Assembly (NCBI RefSeq): GCF_000153025.1
Contig: NZ_CH672431.1
Span: 18,837 to 82,836, forward strand
Reading direction: 5' to 3'
DNA length: 64,000 bases
From: Marinomonas sp. MED121
GTDB lineage: Bacteria; Pseudomonadota; Gammaproteobacteria; Pseudomonadales; Marinomonadaceae
Shown here: positions 55,401 through 64,000 of the stretch, in pieces
How the letters are laid out: the number at the start of each line of letters is the position of its first letter
Position numbering within the stretch: the stretch's first letter is position 1
Translations under genes and position numbers: made by a program
Notes under the pieces: generated by a model
Seen by the model: only the letters and a program-made list of their open reading frames with translations
Database searches by the model: none
What the model was told of the DNA's origin: nothing

Positions 55401-56954
55401 ATGTTTGAATTTACCCTAATTCCAGGAAAGATCACCCTGGCAGACCTACGCCAGATCAGCCGTCGCCACGTCAAGATTACCCTTGATCAAAGCGCTGTTG
55501 CAGACATTCACGCCAGTACCCAGGTGGTGAATGATGTAATCGCTGAAGACCGCACTGTTTATGGCATTAACACAGGATTTGGCTTGTTAGCTAATACCCG
55601 TATTGCCGCCGAAGATTTAGAAGAGCTACAACGCAGCATTGTCCTTTCCCATGCCGCTGGCATTGGCGAACTAATGGACGATGCTACGGTTAAAATGATC
55701 ATGGCGCTTAAGGTGAATAGCCTAGCGCGTGGTTTCTCTGGTATTCGTTTATCTGTAATTGAAGCCCTTATCACACTGATCAACAAAGAAGTTTACCCAT
55801 GCATTCCACAAAAAGGTTCTGTGGGCGCATCTGGCGATTTAGCACCTTTAGCTCATATGAGCGCAGTGCTATTGGGTGAAGGTCAAGCTCGCTATAAAGG
55901 TGAAGTCTTGTCTGGCCAAGCCGCCCTTGCTATTGCAGGTCTAGAGCCAATTACCTTGGCACCAAAAGAAGGTTTAGCCCTACTTAATGGTACTCAAGCC
56001 TCAACAGCCTTTGCATTAGAAGGCTTGTTCCATGCAGAAGACCTATACGCTTCTGCCATTGTTTGTGGCTCCCTTTCTGTAGAAGCCGCTCTAGGAAGCC
56101 GTCGTCCATTCGATGACAGAATCCATCAAGTACGTGGTCACCAAACACAAATTGATGCCGCTGCCGCTTATCGTCATCTATTAACTGATCGCAGTGATTT
56201 GGGTGAGTCTCATGTGGGTTGTGAGAAAGTCCAAGATCCTTATTCACTTCGTTGCCAACCACAAGTGATGGGTGCTTGCTTAGACCAGATCCGTAATTCA
56301 GCGAACACACTTTTGGTTGAAGCCAACTCTGTCTCTGATAACCCACTTGTATTCGCGGCCGAAGGCGACATCATTTCTGGTGGTAACTTCCACGCAGAAC
56401 CTGTGGCATTTGCAGCGGATAATCTGGCTCTAGCGATTGCTGAAATCGGCAGTTTGTCAGAGCGTCGTATGGCACTTTTAATCGATAGCAGTCTAAGTAA
56501 ATTGCCGCCTTTCCTTGTCGATAATGGCGGCGTTAACTCTGGCTTTATGATTGCCCAAGTCACCGCAGCAGCGCTTGCCAGTGAAAACAAAACCTTTGCT
56601 CACCCAGGTTCTGTGGATAGCTTGCCAACATCCGCTAACCAAGAAGACCATGTTTCTATGGCAACCTTTGCGGCACGTCGCCTAAAAGATATGTCAGAAA
56701 ATACCCGTGGTATCTTGGCCGTTGAAATTCTATCTGCTGCACAAGGCCTAGACTTCCGTGCACCGCTTAAGTCCACTGAATTACTTGAGCAGGCGAAAGC
56801 CGAGCTAAGAGCCCGCGTGCCTTTTTATGATAAAGACAGATACTTTGCGGCTGACATCGAAAAAGCCAATGACCTGCTCGCAGAAGCGGTACACAATGGC
56901 TTGATGCCAGCAGGTCTACTGCCAAGCTGTGGTCTGACACCTTCAAATGCCTAG
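55401..56954 (+). CDS. hutH: Histidine ammonia-lyase
   Basis: 517 residues. It deaminates L-histidine to urocanate, first step of the hut pathway. The MIO cofactor forms from A143-S144-G145 in [15 protein letters not shown], at the usual position. Y-containing [11 protein letters not shown] near residue 55 and the [15 protein letters not shown] segment are family motifs. The ATG behind GCGGAGAAGC is chosen over an in-frame ATG 18 bp upstream. It shares an operon with hutU; a degenerate tandem repeat starts at its stop. Confidence 0.96.
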   Translation: MFEFTLIPGKITLADLRQISRRHVKITLDQSAVADIHASTQVVNDVIAEDRTVYGINTGFGLLANTRIAAEDLEELQRSIVLSHAAGIGELMDDATVKMIMALKVNSLARGFSGIRLSVIEALITLINKEVYPCIPQKGSVGASGDLAPLAHMSAVLLGEGQARYKGEVLSGQAALAIAGLEPITLAPKEGLALLNGTQASTAFALEGLFHAEDLYASAIVCGSLSVEAALGSRRPFDDRIHQVRGHQTQIDAAAAYRHLLTDRSDLGESHVGCEKVQDPYSLRCQPQVMGACLDQIRNSANTLLVEANSVSDNPLVFAAEGDIISGGNFHAEPVAFAADNLALAIAEIGSLSERRMALLIDSSLSKLPPFLVDNGGVNSGFMIAQVTAAALASENKTFAHPGSVDSLPTSANQEDHVSMATFAARRLKDMSENTRGILAVEILSAAQGLDFRAPLKSTELLEQAKAELRARVPFYDKDRYFAADIEKANDLLAEAVHNGLMPAGLLPSCGLTPSNA

Positions 56955-57010
56955 GCTATGTCTTAGCCAATGTCTTAGGCTATAGCTTAGACAATACCTA
57001 GACAATGCAT
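56952..57010 (+). repeat. Degenerate 12-bp tandem repeat after hutH
   Basis: Successive units read GGCTATGTCTTA, GCCAATGTCTTA, GGCTATAGCTTA, GACAATACCTA and GACAATGCATA, starting at the hutH stop. The last two are 11 bp. No coding frame or known element. Confidence 0.6.
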
Positions 57011-57058
57011 AAAAAGTGTCATTAGGGCGAAGTAATACCCAGCCCAGCTAGCAAAAAA

Positions 57059-57095
57059 ATAGGCCAGACTTTTGAAGTACTGGCCTATCTTTTTA
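57059..57095. terminator. Terminator between hutH and hutI
   Basis: ATAGGCCAG pairs with CTGGCCTAT over 9 bp, loop of 12, followed by CTTTTT. It separates hutUH from hutIG. Confidence 0.88.
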
Positions 57096-57141
57096 TAACA
57101 GGCCTCAACATTAGGCCTAACAATAACAACAAGGGGTTGTC

Positions 57142-58365
57142 ATGACTCAGACATTCAAATTCGATTCTCTTTGGCATGGTTTTCACCTTACCACCATGCA
57201 TCAAGGCCAGTATCACAACATAGAAGACGCTGCGATTGGTGTCGTCGGTGAACACATTGCTTGGATAGGAAAGCATGCCGACCTCACAAATTACAGCACT
57301 GATGAGAGCCATGATCTCGGCGGTGGTTGGGTCACACCCGGCCTAATAGACTGTCATACCCATCTCGTCTTTGGCGGCAATCGCGCCAATGAGTTTGAGC
57401 AAAGACTCAACGGTGTCAGCTACCAAGAAATCGCCGCCCAAGGTGGCGGCATCGCCTCTTCGGTAAAATCGACCCGTGAAGAAAGCCATCAAGAGCTATT
57501 TGAAAGTGGCAAGCGCCGCCTCATTTCTCTTTTAAAAGACGGTGTCACTAGCTTAGAAATTAAGTCAGGTTATGGTCTTTCCCTAGAGCATGAAATCAAG
57601 ATGCTGGAAGTCGCTAAAGAACTGGCAGCGGCCTTCCCCGCTGATATCAAAACCACCTGTCTAGCGGCCCATGCGTTACCACCAGAATATAAAGGCCGTA
57701 GTGATGACTACATAGAGCATTTATGTGATGAAGTGCTGCCTAAAATTGCTGAATTAGGCATAGCCGATGCGGTTGATGCGTTTTGTGAAGGCATAGGCTT
57801 TAGCCCAGCTCAGGTTGAGAAGTACTTCAAGGTTGCGAAAAAGCTAGGCTTGCCAGTAAAACTTCATGCAGAGCAACTCTCTTCCCTCGGTGGCACCACA
57901 TTGGCAGCGCGCTATCAGGCCTTGTCTGCCGATCATCTCGAATTTATTACTGAAGATGATGTGGCCGCTATGGCAGAGTCAGGCACAGTCGCTGTGATTT
58001 TACCCGGTGCTTATTTCACCCTGAAAGAAACACAAAAACCGCCAATCGATTTATTACGCCGTTACAAAGTCCCTATGGCAATCGCTACAGATGCAAATCC
58101 AGGCACCTCACCCGCTCTGTCTTTGCGCCTTATGATGAATATGGCCTGCACCCTGTTTGGTCTCACCCCAGAAGAAGCCCTCGCAGGTACAACCACCCAT
58201 GCGGCTAAGGCCCTTGGTTTGGCAGAAAGCCATGGTGAACTTGCTGTTGGTAAACTGGCTGACTTTGTTTGCTGGGATGTGGAAAGTCCAGGAGAACTTA
58301 GTTATTGGTTAGGTGGTAACCTGATGAAATCTCGCATTAAATCTGGAGCCCTTGCTAATGTCTAA
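57142..58365 (+). CDS. hutI: Imidazolonepropionase
   Basis: 407 residues, amidohydrolase superfamily. It opens the ring of 4-imidazolone-5-propionate to give N-formimino-L-glutamate. Metal and substrate sites: [36 protein letters not shown], His in KLHAEQLSS and Asp in [16 protein letters not shown] stands before the ATG. It has a terminator upstream, so a promoter should lie in the 57095-57141 gap; I see no HutC-type palindrome there. The stop overlaps the hutG start by 8 bp. Confidence 0.95.
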   Translation: MTQTFKFDSLWHGFHLTTMHQGQYHNIEDAAIGVVGEHIAWIGKHADLTNYSTDESHDLGGGWVTPGLIDCHTHLVFGGNRANEFEQRLNGVSYQEIAAQGGGIASSVKSTREESHQELFESGKRRLISLLKDGVTSLEIKSGYGLSLEHEIKMLEVAKELAAAFPADIKTTCLAAHALPPEYKGRSDDYIEHLCDEVLPKIAELGIADAVDAFCEGIGFSPAQVEKYFKVAKKLGLPVKLHAEQLSSLGGTTLAARYQALSADHLEFITEDDVAAMAESGTVAVILPGAYFTLKETQKPPIDLLRRYKVPMAIATDANPGTSPALSLRLMMNMACTLFGLTPEEALAGTTTHAAKALGLAESHGELAVGKLADFVCWDVESPGELSYWLGGNLMKSRIKSGALANV

Positions 58366-59167
58366 GATTGCTAACCCTTTTAACTTTCATCAAGGCGAAA
58401 GCCCTGTCTTGGTGAGCATGCCTCACTCTGGTCTTGCACTGTTAGATCATATGCAAGCGACCTTAAGCGAAGCGGCCAAACTTTTACCTGATACTGATTG
58501 GTACATCCCTGAGCTGTACGACTTTCTAGCAGAATTAGATGTCACAGTGATCAGCGCAAACTACTCACGCTATGTGATAGACCTAAATCGCCCAGTGGAT
58601 GACAAGCCTTTATACAGCACTAAAACAACCGGCCTATTTCCTGATATTTTGTTTGCTGATAAGCCTGTCTTTTTACAAGGTAAACACCACTCAGATAGTT
58701 TAAAGGCGCAAATCAAAGAAGATATTTGGCAAGCCTATCACGGTAAAATTGCTAAAGAGCTTGAACGCATAAAAGCCAAGTTTGGTTATGCTATTTTATT
58801 TGATGCACACAGTATTGCGGCACAAGTTCCTATGTTATTTGAAGGCACTTTACCTGATTTTAATTTTGGCAATAACGATGGCGCAGCCTGTGATCCAAAA
58901 CTACTAAAGAGTTTAGATGAGATTATCGCTGGAACGAATTACAGCCATGTCGCTAATGGTCGCTTTAAAGGGGGCTATATTACTCGCTCCTTTGGTCAGC
59001 CAGAGCAAGGCATTCACGCGATTCAATTGGAGCTATCTCAAGCCACCTACCTAGATGACGGGCTTTTCAAAGAGGGTGTTTATCAACTGGATGAAGAGAA
59101 AAAAAAGAAAGTCAGCCCACAGCTTAAACGCCTCATAGAAGCCTTAATAACTGCGGGCCGACCCTAG
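58358..59167 (+). CDS. hutG: N-formylglutamate amidohydrolase
   Basis: 269 residues. It hydrolyses N-formyl-L-glutamate to glutamate and formate, the last step in the HutF-dependent route. Family motifs: [56 protein letters not shown] and [24 protein letters not shown]. The ATG overlaps the end of hutI by 8 bp, indicating translational coupling, and has GGAG upstream; a TTG 6 bp earlier is less likely. This enzyme type, with HutF, distinguishes the locus from the four-step formiminoglutamase pathway. Confidence 0.94.
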   Translation: MSKIANPFNFHQGESPVLVSMPHSGLALLDHMQATLSEAAKLLPDTDWYIPELYDFLAELDVTVISANYSRYVIDLNRPVDDKPLYSTKTTGLFPDILFADKPVFLQGKHHSDSLKAQIKEDIWQAYHGKIAKELERIKAKFGYAILFDAHSIAAQVPMLFEGTLPDFNFGNNDGAACDPKLLKSLDEIIAGTNYSHVANGRFKGGYITRSFGQPEQGIHAIQLELSQATYLDDGLFKEGVYQLDEEKKKKVSPQLKRLIEALITAGRP

Positions 59168-59298
59168 AGCAAAAAATATTGGACGTCTATCAAGAGAGGG
59201 ATTCAAAAGAGCTCAGGCTTTTAAACTTTTTCTTGAAGACGACCCCAATAAAAGGAAACGCTCTCATTAGCAGGTCGTGCTAAAACTTTTAAACTGGC

Positions 59299-60306
59299 CT
59301 ATAACACAGGGGAGAATAAGAGACTCGTCCCCTGCATCATGATGACTCCCATCACACAGATAAAACTTGCCGCACCAAGCCTTAGAAAAAGCTCTCGCCA
59401 TTGAGAACCTTGGCTCGCTGGTTTGATAAAACGACGCAACCAAGCAGCGCCTTTGATAGACACAAAAGCCAATAAAGAGATAGCTGCCCCAGTCCCCACT
59501 CCCATCGCGATAGCCCCTATCATGCCTAACCAATAGATTCCTAATGACTTAGCAAAAATCAGCACCAGTAAGGCGCCGCTACAAGGGCGAACCCCTATGC
59601 TAAAGACAATCCCGATATAATCTTTTAGGTTTTTTGCCTCATCAATATCTGCAGGGCTTGCATGATGTTTATGGCTGCAACCACAGGCATGGTCATGGCT
59701 ATGATCGTGATCCTGACTATGACTATGCTCGTCCTGGCTGTGACCGTAATCGTGGCTGTGATCATGTTCATGGCTATGGGCTTTATCGTTCGCTTTTTGC
59801 TTGATATTTTGTTTGAGAAAATCTCGAATACTTTTCCAAGCCAGATGCAGCCCCAATAAAATCATGGCCACAAAACTCGCATCTATTAGATAACTGGCCC
59901 TAGCATTTACCTCTCGCATACTTGTCTCTAACACAAATAACAATGCACTTACTAAGACGATAGCCACCAAGGCTTGTAACAAGGCAGCACTGATAGAGAG
60001 TATTAAACTGGTTTTCACTTTTGTTGGGTGAGTGCTTAAATAACTCACCATAATTACCTTGCCATGCCCAGGCCCTATGGCATGCAAAAAGCCATAACTG
60101 ATACTGGCAGCCGACACATAAAACAACGCCTTTAGTGGATACTCATGGGCCAAGCTAAGTAGTTGACTAATGCTGTGTGTTAGCTCTCTTTGCCAAGTTT
60201 GCAACTCGATAAATACATAGGGCATTAAAGGCCAAACATAGAGATAAAAACCACTTGCCAAGAGAAGGCTAATACACGCCAGACCATAGGGATAAAAGCG
60301 AGTCAT
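59299..60306 (-). CDS. His-rich NicO/RcnA-family metal transporter
   Basis: 335 residues, six or so membrane helices of the NicO (nickel/cobalt) superfamily. Signature motifs: GFLHAIGPGHGKVIMVSYL, and IVFSIGVRPCSGALLVLIFAKSLG. A cytoplasmic or periplasmic loop at about 172-216 is extremely His/Asp-rich (HSHEHDHSHDYGHSQ... then CGCSHKHH), fitting metal chelation. Members include the RcnA nickel/cobalt exporter, but placement after znuCBA and a DUF1007 gene suggests zinc or general metal handling here. It lies last on the minus strand, convergent with hutG. Confidence 0.82.
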   Translation of the reverse strand: MTRFYPYGLACISLLLASGFYLYVWPLMPYVFIELQTWQRELTHSISQLLSLAHEYPLKALFYVSAASISYGFLHAIGPGHGKVIMVSYLSTHPTKVKTSLILSISAALLQALVAIVLVSALLFVLETSMREVNARASYLIDASFVAMILLGLHLAWKSIRDFLKQNIKQKANDKAHSHEHDHSHDYGHSQDEHSHSQDHDHSHDHACGCSHKHHASPADIDEAKNLKDYIGIVFSIGVRPCSGALLVLIFAKSLGIYWLGMIGAIAMGVGTGAAISLLAFVSIKGAAWLRRFIKPASQGSQWRELFLRLGAASFICVMGVIMMQGTSLLFSPVL

Positions 60307-60396
60307 CTCATTATCCTTTTAGGCTGGTTATCAACGGCCTTGTCGCTAAACATTTTATTCACCCTTTTCGTTTTGACGCTCATCTTCATCATGGAT

Positions 60397-61032
60397 TTAT
60401 TGGCACGCAATCTGGCTTTGCTGCGCAAATACCGCCCCTAGTGTCAGGTCAGGGCTAGCATCTATCGGCATAGCCCAAGCTTGACTGATTTGTTCCATGC
60501 TTGGCTCAGATTCCAGCACCTGCCTTTGACACACACTACTTAGTGCATCACTAAGCTGTAGGTCATTGGCGCTAGGCCAAGACATCTCAATGAAATAACT
60601 CGGGTCAAACACCTGAATCCCCAACTCACACTGATCTAGCAATAAAGGCTCATCAAACCCTAGGTAAAAACTAAACACCACATCTAAACCATCAATGGTG
60701 ACTCGCTCTAAACTGGCATCTAAATTAGCTAAAACCTCTTGATTCCAACTGACTTGAGTAAAAAAAGAATCACGTTTCAGGTTATCCACCAGGCCTTTAG
60801 CGACCTCTTCAAGGCTGGTGAGCTTTTGCTGCTTTTCTAAGTTTTTACCTTCTAAAAGATAAACCGATGTCATGGGGTCAAAACGCCAAACCATATTGAT
60901 GCCGTAGACCTTTTTATCTTCGCCATCAACATAGGTTTGTACATCTATCCAAGCGTGAGGGTGGGCGTGTGCATATAAGGACATTAAGCCAAATACCAGA
61001 GGTAAAAAAACTAACTTAATTACTGATGACAT
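60397..61032 (-). CDS. DUF1007 family periplasmic protein
   Basis: 211 residues with a signal peptide ending at YAHA followed by HPHAWIDVQTYVD, the conserved N-terminal His motif of DUF1007. Further family features are NMVWRFDPMTSVYLLEG and LDVVFSFYLGFDEPL. DUF1007 proteins are regularly encoded next to NicO-type transporters in proteobacteria and are thought to help metal delivery, but the function is not established. Placed 57 bp after znuA and 90 bp before the NicO gene on the same strand, probably one operon. Confidence 0.82.
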   Translation of the reverse strand: MSSVIKLVFLPLVFGLMSLYAHAHPHAWIDVQTYVDGEDKKVYGINMVWRFDPMTSVYLLEGKNLEKQQKLTSLEEVAKGLVDNLKRDSFFTQVSWNQEVLANLDASLERVTIDGLDVVFSFYLGFDEPLLLDQCELGIQVFDPSYFIEMSWPSANDLQLSDALSSVCQRQVLESEPSMEQISQAWAMPIDASPDLTLGAVFAQQSQIACQ

Positions 61033-61089
61033 ACGCCTACCCTTTCGTTTTACGCTGAATTATCTGTTTCCCTTGTTATGGCTTCAGCA

Positions 61090-62094
61090 TTAATTGCTAA
61101 GCGCTTTAACTAGGGTACTTATATTATGTTGCATCATATTAATATAAGTTCCCGCACCTTGGTTAGGGCTAGATAAAGCATCAGCATAAAGCTCACCACC
61201 AATTTTGGCGCCGGTTTCACGAGCAATTTGCTCAATTAGACGAGAGTTTGACACTTTCTCAACAAATACCGCCTGTATATCATCTTTGCGAATTTGCTTG
61301 ATGATTTTCACCACGTCAGCTGCAGAAGCCTCTGCTTCTGTGCTCATACCTTGTGGGGCAGTAAAGTTAAAACCATACTCACGGGCAAGATAACCAAAAG
61401 CATCGTGTGAGGTAATCACATTGCGCTTATTCTCAGGCACTTGGCTCATTTTTTGAGTTAGGTCTTTTTCAAGCGCTTTAAGCGCCTTCACATAGTCCTT
61501 AGCATTTTGGTTGAATTCAGTCGCATGCTCAGGTGCCAGTTGAACTAAAGCTGCACGGATATTCTCCACGTAGACAAGTACGTTAGTCACACTATGCCAT
61601 GCATGTGGATCGAACTCTCCATGATGATGGTGCTCTTCTGCATGAGCCTCTTCTTCCTCATCCTGATGCTCGTCTTCTTCATGATGCTCTTCTTCATCAT
61701 GGTGTTCGTCTTCGTCGTGATGACCTTCTTCATGGTGCTCGTCTTCATCATCTAGATGAATCAAATCGACACCATAGGTCGCAGCAACTTTGACGCCTTT
61801 AAAACCCGCAGATTGCTCAAGTCGTTCCATCCAACCTTCAAACCCTAGACCGTTTACAACCAATAAATCCGCCTCAGCCACGGCTTGGGCATCCAGTGGA
61901 GAGGGTTGATATACATGGGCATCACCATTGGCTGCAACCAAGTTAGTCAGGCTAATATGCTCACCACCGACTTCTTGCACTAGGTCATTTAAGACACTAA
62001 AACTGGTGACTACTTTTAGATCAGCCGCCAAACTTAAGCTTGGGATGGACAACAAAGCAGACGCAAAAACATTGACCAGATATCTGGATTTCAT
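61090..62094 (-). CDS. znuA: Zinc-binding periplasmic protein ZnuA
   Basis: 334 residues, cluster 9 (metal) solute-binding protein. Signal peptide MKSRYLVNVFASALLSIPSLSLA. A highly charged His/Glu/Asp loop at about 115-165 (EDEHHEEGHHDEDEHH, HAEEHHHHGEFDPHAW) is the hallmark of ZnuA. Zinc ligands likely include His in DAHVYQPSP, His in FDPHAWHSV, His in ITSHDAFGYL and the Glu/Asp near GGELYADAL. Its ATG overlaps the znuB stop by four bases (ATGA), so translation is coupled; a GTG 6 bp upstream is the alternative start. Confidence 0.94.
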   Translation of the reverse strand: MKSRYLVNVFASALLSIPSLSLAADLKVVTSFSVLNDLVQEVGGEHISLTNLVAANGDAHVYQPSPLDAQAVAEADLLVVNGLGFEGWMERLEQSAGFKGVKVAATYGVDLIHLDDEDEHHEEGHHDEDEHHDEEEHHEEDEHQDEEEEAHAEEHHHHGEFDPHAWHSVTNVLVYVENIRAALVQLAPEHATEFNQNAKDYVKALKALEKDLTQKMSQVPENKRNVITSHDAFGYLAREYGFNFTAPQGMSTEAEASAADVVKIIKQIRKDDIQAVFVEKVSNSRLIEQIARETGAKIGGELYADALSSPNQGAGTYINMMQHNISTLVKALSN

Positions 62095-63002
62095 GAGCAC
62101 AGATCCTTATTAATAGGGGGTTGGGCCTGTCTGGCTAACACAGAGCGAAACAAGCCATTAATTGGGCCAAATAAAATTGAGAAGAGATAACAAACCACTA
62201 AAACAAGCACTATGCTTGGGCTAGTCGGCAAACCAAAATGGAACGAAAGCAATAAACCCGCCCAACATGAAAGCGCGCTCATTAGAATTGAAAGTAAAAT
62301 AATCGGTTCCAAACGACGGGCCCAAAAACGGGCAATACAAGCAGGTAATATCATTAACCCTACTGCCATTAAGGTACCCAAGGCATGAAAACCAGCCACA
62401 AGATTGGCAACCACTAAAAACATGAAAGCAAGATGAGCAAGATTGCCACCTTTACCAAAACTGGCGAGATAATCTGGGTCTAACGAACCAAGCACCAAGG
62501 GACGATAAATAATCGCCAATACCACAAGGCTCATCACACATGTCAGCAACAAAAGAATCAAAGCCACATTATCAAGGGCCAATGCGGTGCCAAATAACAC
62601 GTGTAAAAGATCGATATTACTGCCCTTGGCCGAAATTAAAATCACACCTAATGCCAGAGATCCTAGATAAAACGCCGCTAAGGTACTGTCTTCACTTGAG
62701 TTCGTTTTAAGGGCTGTGGCACTGGATAACATGGCAACCAAAAGCCCCGCCATAAGACCACCCAGTGTCATAGCGATCACGGACAAACCACACAACAAAT
62801 AAGCTATTGCGGCGCCTGGCAAGATGGCGTGCGCCATGGCATCACCGGTCAAACTCAAGCGACGTAACATCAAAAACACACCAATAGGCGCGGACCCAAT
62901 AGATAAGGTCACACATCCTAATAACGCTCTAGCCATAAATTGATAATCTGTAAAAGGTGCAACTAACAATGTATTCAGATTGAATGGAAACAGGTCAAGC
63001 AT
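62091..63002 (-). CDS. znuB: Zinc ABC transporter permease ZnuB
   Basis: 303 residues, about eight membrane helices of the ABC-3 metal permease family. Motifs LRRLSLTGDAMAHAILPGAAIAYLL and FHALGTLMAVGLMILPACIARFWARR are characteristic. It forms the channel for zinc delivered by ZnuA. The start overlaps the ATPase gene by 8 bp and the stop overlaps znuA by 4 bp, giving a tight znuC-znuB-znuA operon. Manganese or iron permeases share the fold; the ZnuA His loop argues for zinc. Confidence 0.92.
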   Translation of the reverse strand: MLDLFPFNLNTLLVAPFTDYQFMARALLGCVTLSIGSAPIGVFLMLRRLSLTGDAMAHAILPGAAIAYLLCGLSVIAMTLGGLMAGLLVAMLSSATALKTNSSEDSTLAAFYLGSLALGVILISAKGSNIDLLHVLFGTALALDNVALILLLLTCVMSLVVLAIIYRPLVLGSLDPDYLASFGKGGNLAHLAFMFLVVANLVAGFHALGTLMAVGLMILPACIARFWARRLEPIILLSILMSALSCWAGLLLSFHFGLPTSPSIVLVLVVCYLFSILFGPINGLFRSVLARQAQPPINKDLCS

Positions 63003-63741
63003 GATCTAAAAGGTCCAACCTCGAATCTAACGTCGCCACATCCAATGGCGCTTGTTCTATCCCATTGTCTTTAACCGGCGCTAACAAAGCCTGACTATTG
63101 CCTTGCACTAGACCATTTGGATGGAACAATAAACACTGATCAAAATGCTGTTTCACCAATTCAAGATCATGAATGGCAGCCACTATAGTGGCACCTTGCT
63201 GTTGGCAATGTTTTAGCTGCTCAAGCAGGACTGAAATGGTCGCCTCATCCACCCCGTTAAAAGGCTCATCAAGCAATAACAATTTACTGGGTTGCAACAA
63301 CATACGAGCAAACAAAGCCCTTTGCATTTGGCCACCCGAAAGCTCGCTCAGATGCACTTTCGCCATATCGCTTAAGCCCACTCTATCTATCGCTTCATAC
63401 ACTTCTTTTTCATAGTTACGCATAGAGCGCCACCAGCCGGTTTGTGTCCAAAGGCCAGTGCTTACAAATTCTTTTAAATCAATCGGAAAGCCTTTTTCAA
63501 TACGCGCCTGTTGCGGTAAATAAGCAATATCATGGGAACGCATCACATCTAGTTTCACACTGCCACTTAAGGGTTTGACTAATCCCATAATGGTTTTCAG
63601 CAGAGTAGATTTACCCGAGCCATTTAAACCCACTAATGCCAGCACATCTGATTCTTGCACTTCAACATTAATGTCTGTGGCTATCGGATTATGAGCTTGA
63701 TAACCAATGCTCAGGCCTTCCAATGTGATCATGGCGGACAT
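62995..63741 (-). CDS. znuC: Zinc ABC transporter ATP-binding protein ZnuC
   Basis: 248 residues with Walker A GLNGSGKSTLLK, Q-loop AYLPQQARIEKGFP, signature LSGGQMQRALFARMLLQ, Walker B LLLLDEPFNGVD and switch His AAIHDLELVKQHF. The order and spacing match the metal-type ABC ATPase subfamily (ZnuC/MntB). First gene of the znu operon, 115 bp downstream of a Zur-like palindrome. The ribosome site before the ATG is weak. Confidence 0.92.
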   Translation of the reverse strand: MSAMITLEGLSIGYQAHNPIATDINVEVQESDVLALVGLNGSGKSTLLKTIMGLVKPLSGSVKLDVMRSHDIAYLPQQARIEKGFPIDLKEFVSTGLWTQTGWWRSMRNYEKEVYEAIDRVGLSDMAKVHLSELSGGQMQRALFARMLLQPSKLLLLDEPFNGVDEATISVLLEQLKHCQQQGATIVAAIHDLELVKQHFDQCLLFHPNGLVQGNSQALLAPVKDNGIEQAPLDVATLDSRLDLLDHA

Positions 63742-63856
63742 AATTTATAACAACTCAAGGTTTAAAAGGATGAGAGTTAAGCTCAATAAAGCGAGCGGAA
63801 CAAAACGGGCAACAAAGCTAAGAGAGTAAAAAGGCATAATTTAATCATTCTAATCA

Positions 63857-63879
63857 TTTAAGTTATGATATAACATATC
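63857..63879 (-). promoter_or_regulatory. Zur-like operator upstream of znuCBA
   Basis: The core AGTTATGATATAACATAT is an interrupted palindrome matching most of the enterobacterial Zur consensus (GTTATAnTATAAC core with AAT/ATT flanks). The right half TATAACAT is exact; the left has one mismatch in GTTAT-GA. It lies 116 bp before znuC on the minus strand. The rest of the final stretch (63742-64000) holds no convincing gene. Confidence 0.65.
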
Positions 63880-64000
63880 ATTTAAAGTTTTATAAAGTAA
63901 ACAATTAAAGTGAACCCTTTGCAAGAAGTCGCTAGCAAGGCTAAAACGAGACCAAAATAAGCAAAAGCAACGTTTATAATAAATGCGCTTTTAAGCCTAT

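Noticed and set aside
59662..59859. Small plus-strand ORF opposite the NicO gene
   Set aside because: It is the complement of the His-rich codon run and has no ribosome site.
61599..61793. Plus-strand ORF rich in Leu/His opposite znuA
   Set aside because: A mirror of the repetitive His/Glu loop of ZnuA, open only because of its codon bias.
63911..63958. Divergent gene start (possible zur) at the window end
   Set aside because: The GTG frame stops after 15 codons and does not resemble a Fur/Zur N-terminus.

Overview
The window looks like chromosome of a marine gammaproteobacterium, most probably Marinomonas (Oceanospirillaceae). The base composition is moderately AT-rich. The strongest pointer is the dimethylsulfoniopropionate (DMSP) cluster at about 35.7-44.4 kb: dddD diverges from dddT-dddB-dddC-dddR, the layout described for Marinomonas sp. 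MWYL1. The genus assignment is an inference. No phage, plasmid, CRISPR or intact transposase gene is visible.

Layout. 0-7 kb: a tRNA-Ser(UGA), a polysaccharide deacetylase, a threonine-degradation pair in which kbl carries a one-base frameshift next to intact tdh, then nudC, glsA and ppnN. 7-18 kb: an amino-acid block with a basic-amino-acid ABC transporter (aotP-J-Q-M type), an AraC-family regulator resembling Pseudomonas ArgR, the giant NAD-glutamate dehydrogenase gdhB and an aruC/argD aminotransferase. A tandem ArgR-type operator sits in the argR-gdhB gap. 18-26.6 kb: a HlyU-family protein, a hydrolase, an AI-2 receptor pair (luxP plus a LuxQ-like kinase without receiver domain), a short-chain dehydrogenase, the glutathione-dependent formaldehyde genes frmA/fghA and a LysR regulator. 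The 3' end of that LysR gene has been tandemly copied in a 143-bp array running to 27.35 kb. 27.5-35.7 kb: small housekeeping and unknown genes, including yebG with a perfect SOS box, slyD, cytochrome b561, an EamA transporter and pepQ.

35.7-44.4 kb: the ddd genes. DddT imports DMSP, DddD makes dimethyl sulfide and 3-hydroxypropionyl-CoA, DddB and DddC are thought to process the C3 product, and DddR is the activator. Two palindromic MITE-like elements sit exactly at the dddD stop codon, ahead of its likely terminator. 45-50.6 kb: a chemoreceptor and a membrane GGDEF-EAL protein with a periplasmic binding domain. 50.6-59.2 kb: a complete five-step histidine-utilisation (hut) locus of the HutF/HutG type with repressor HutC and two matching HutC-type operators. 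It yields glutamate, which GdhB can oxidise. 59.3-63.9 kb: znuC-znuB-znuA followed by a DUF1007 protein and a His-rich NicO-type transporter, probably one zinc regulon behind a Zur-like box.

The points most worth follow-up are the 143-bp array of LysR C-terminal cassettes, the luxPQ pair with fully conserved AI-2 ligands but no receiver domain, the MITE pair at the dddD stop, the hairpin between the divergent ddd promoters, the kbl frameshift and the zinc/DUF1007/NicO operon.
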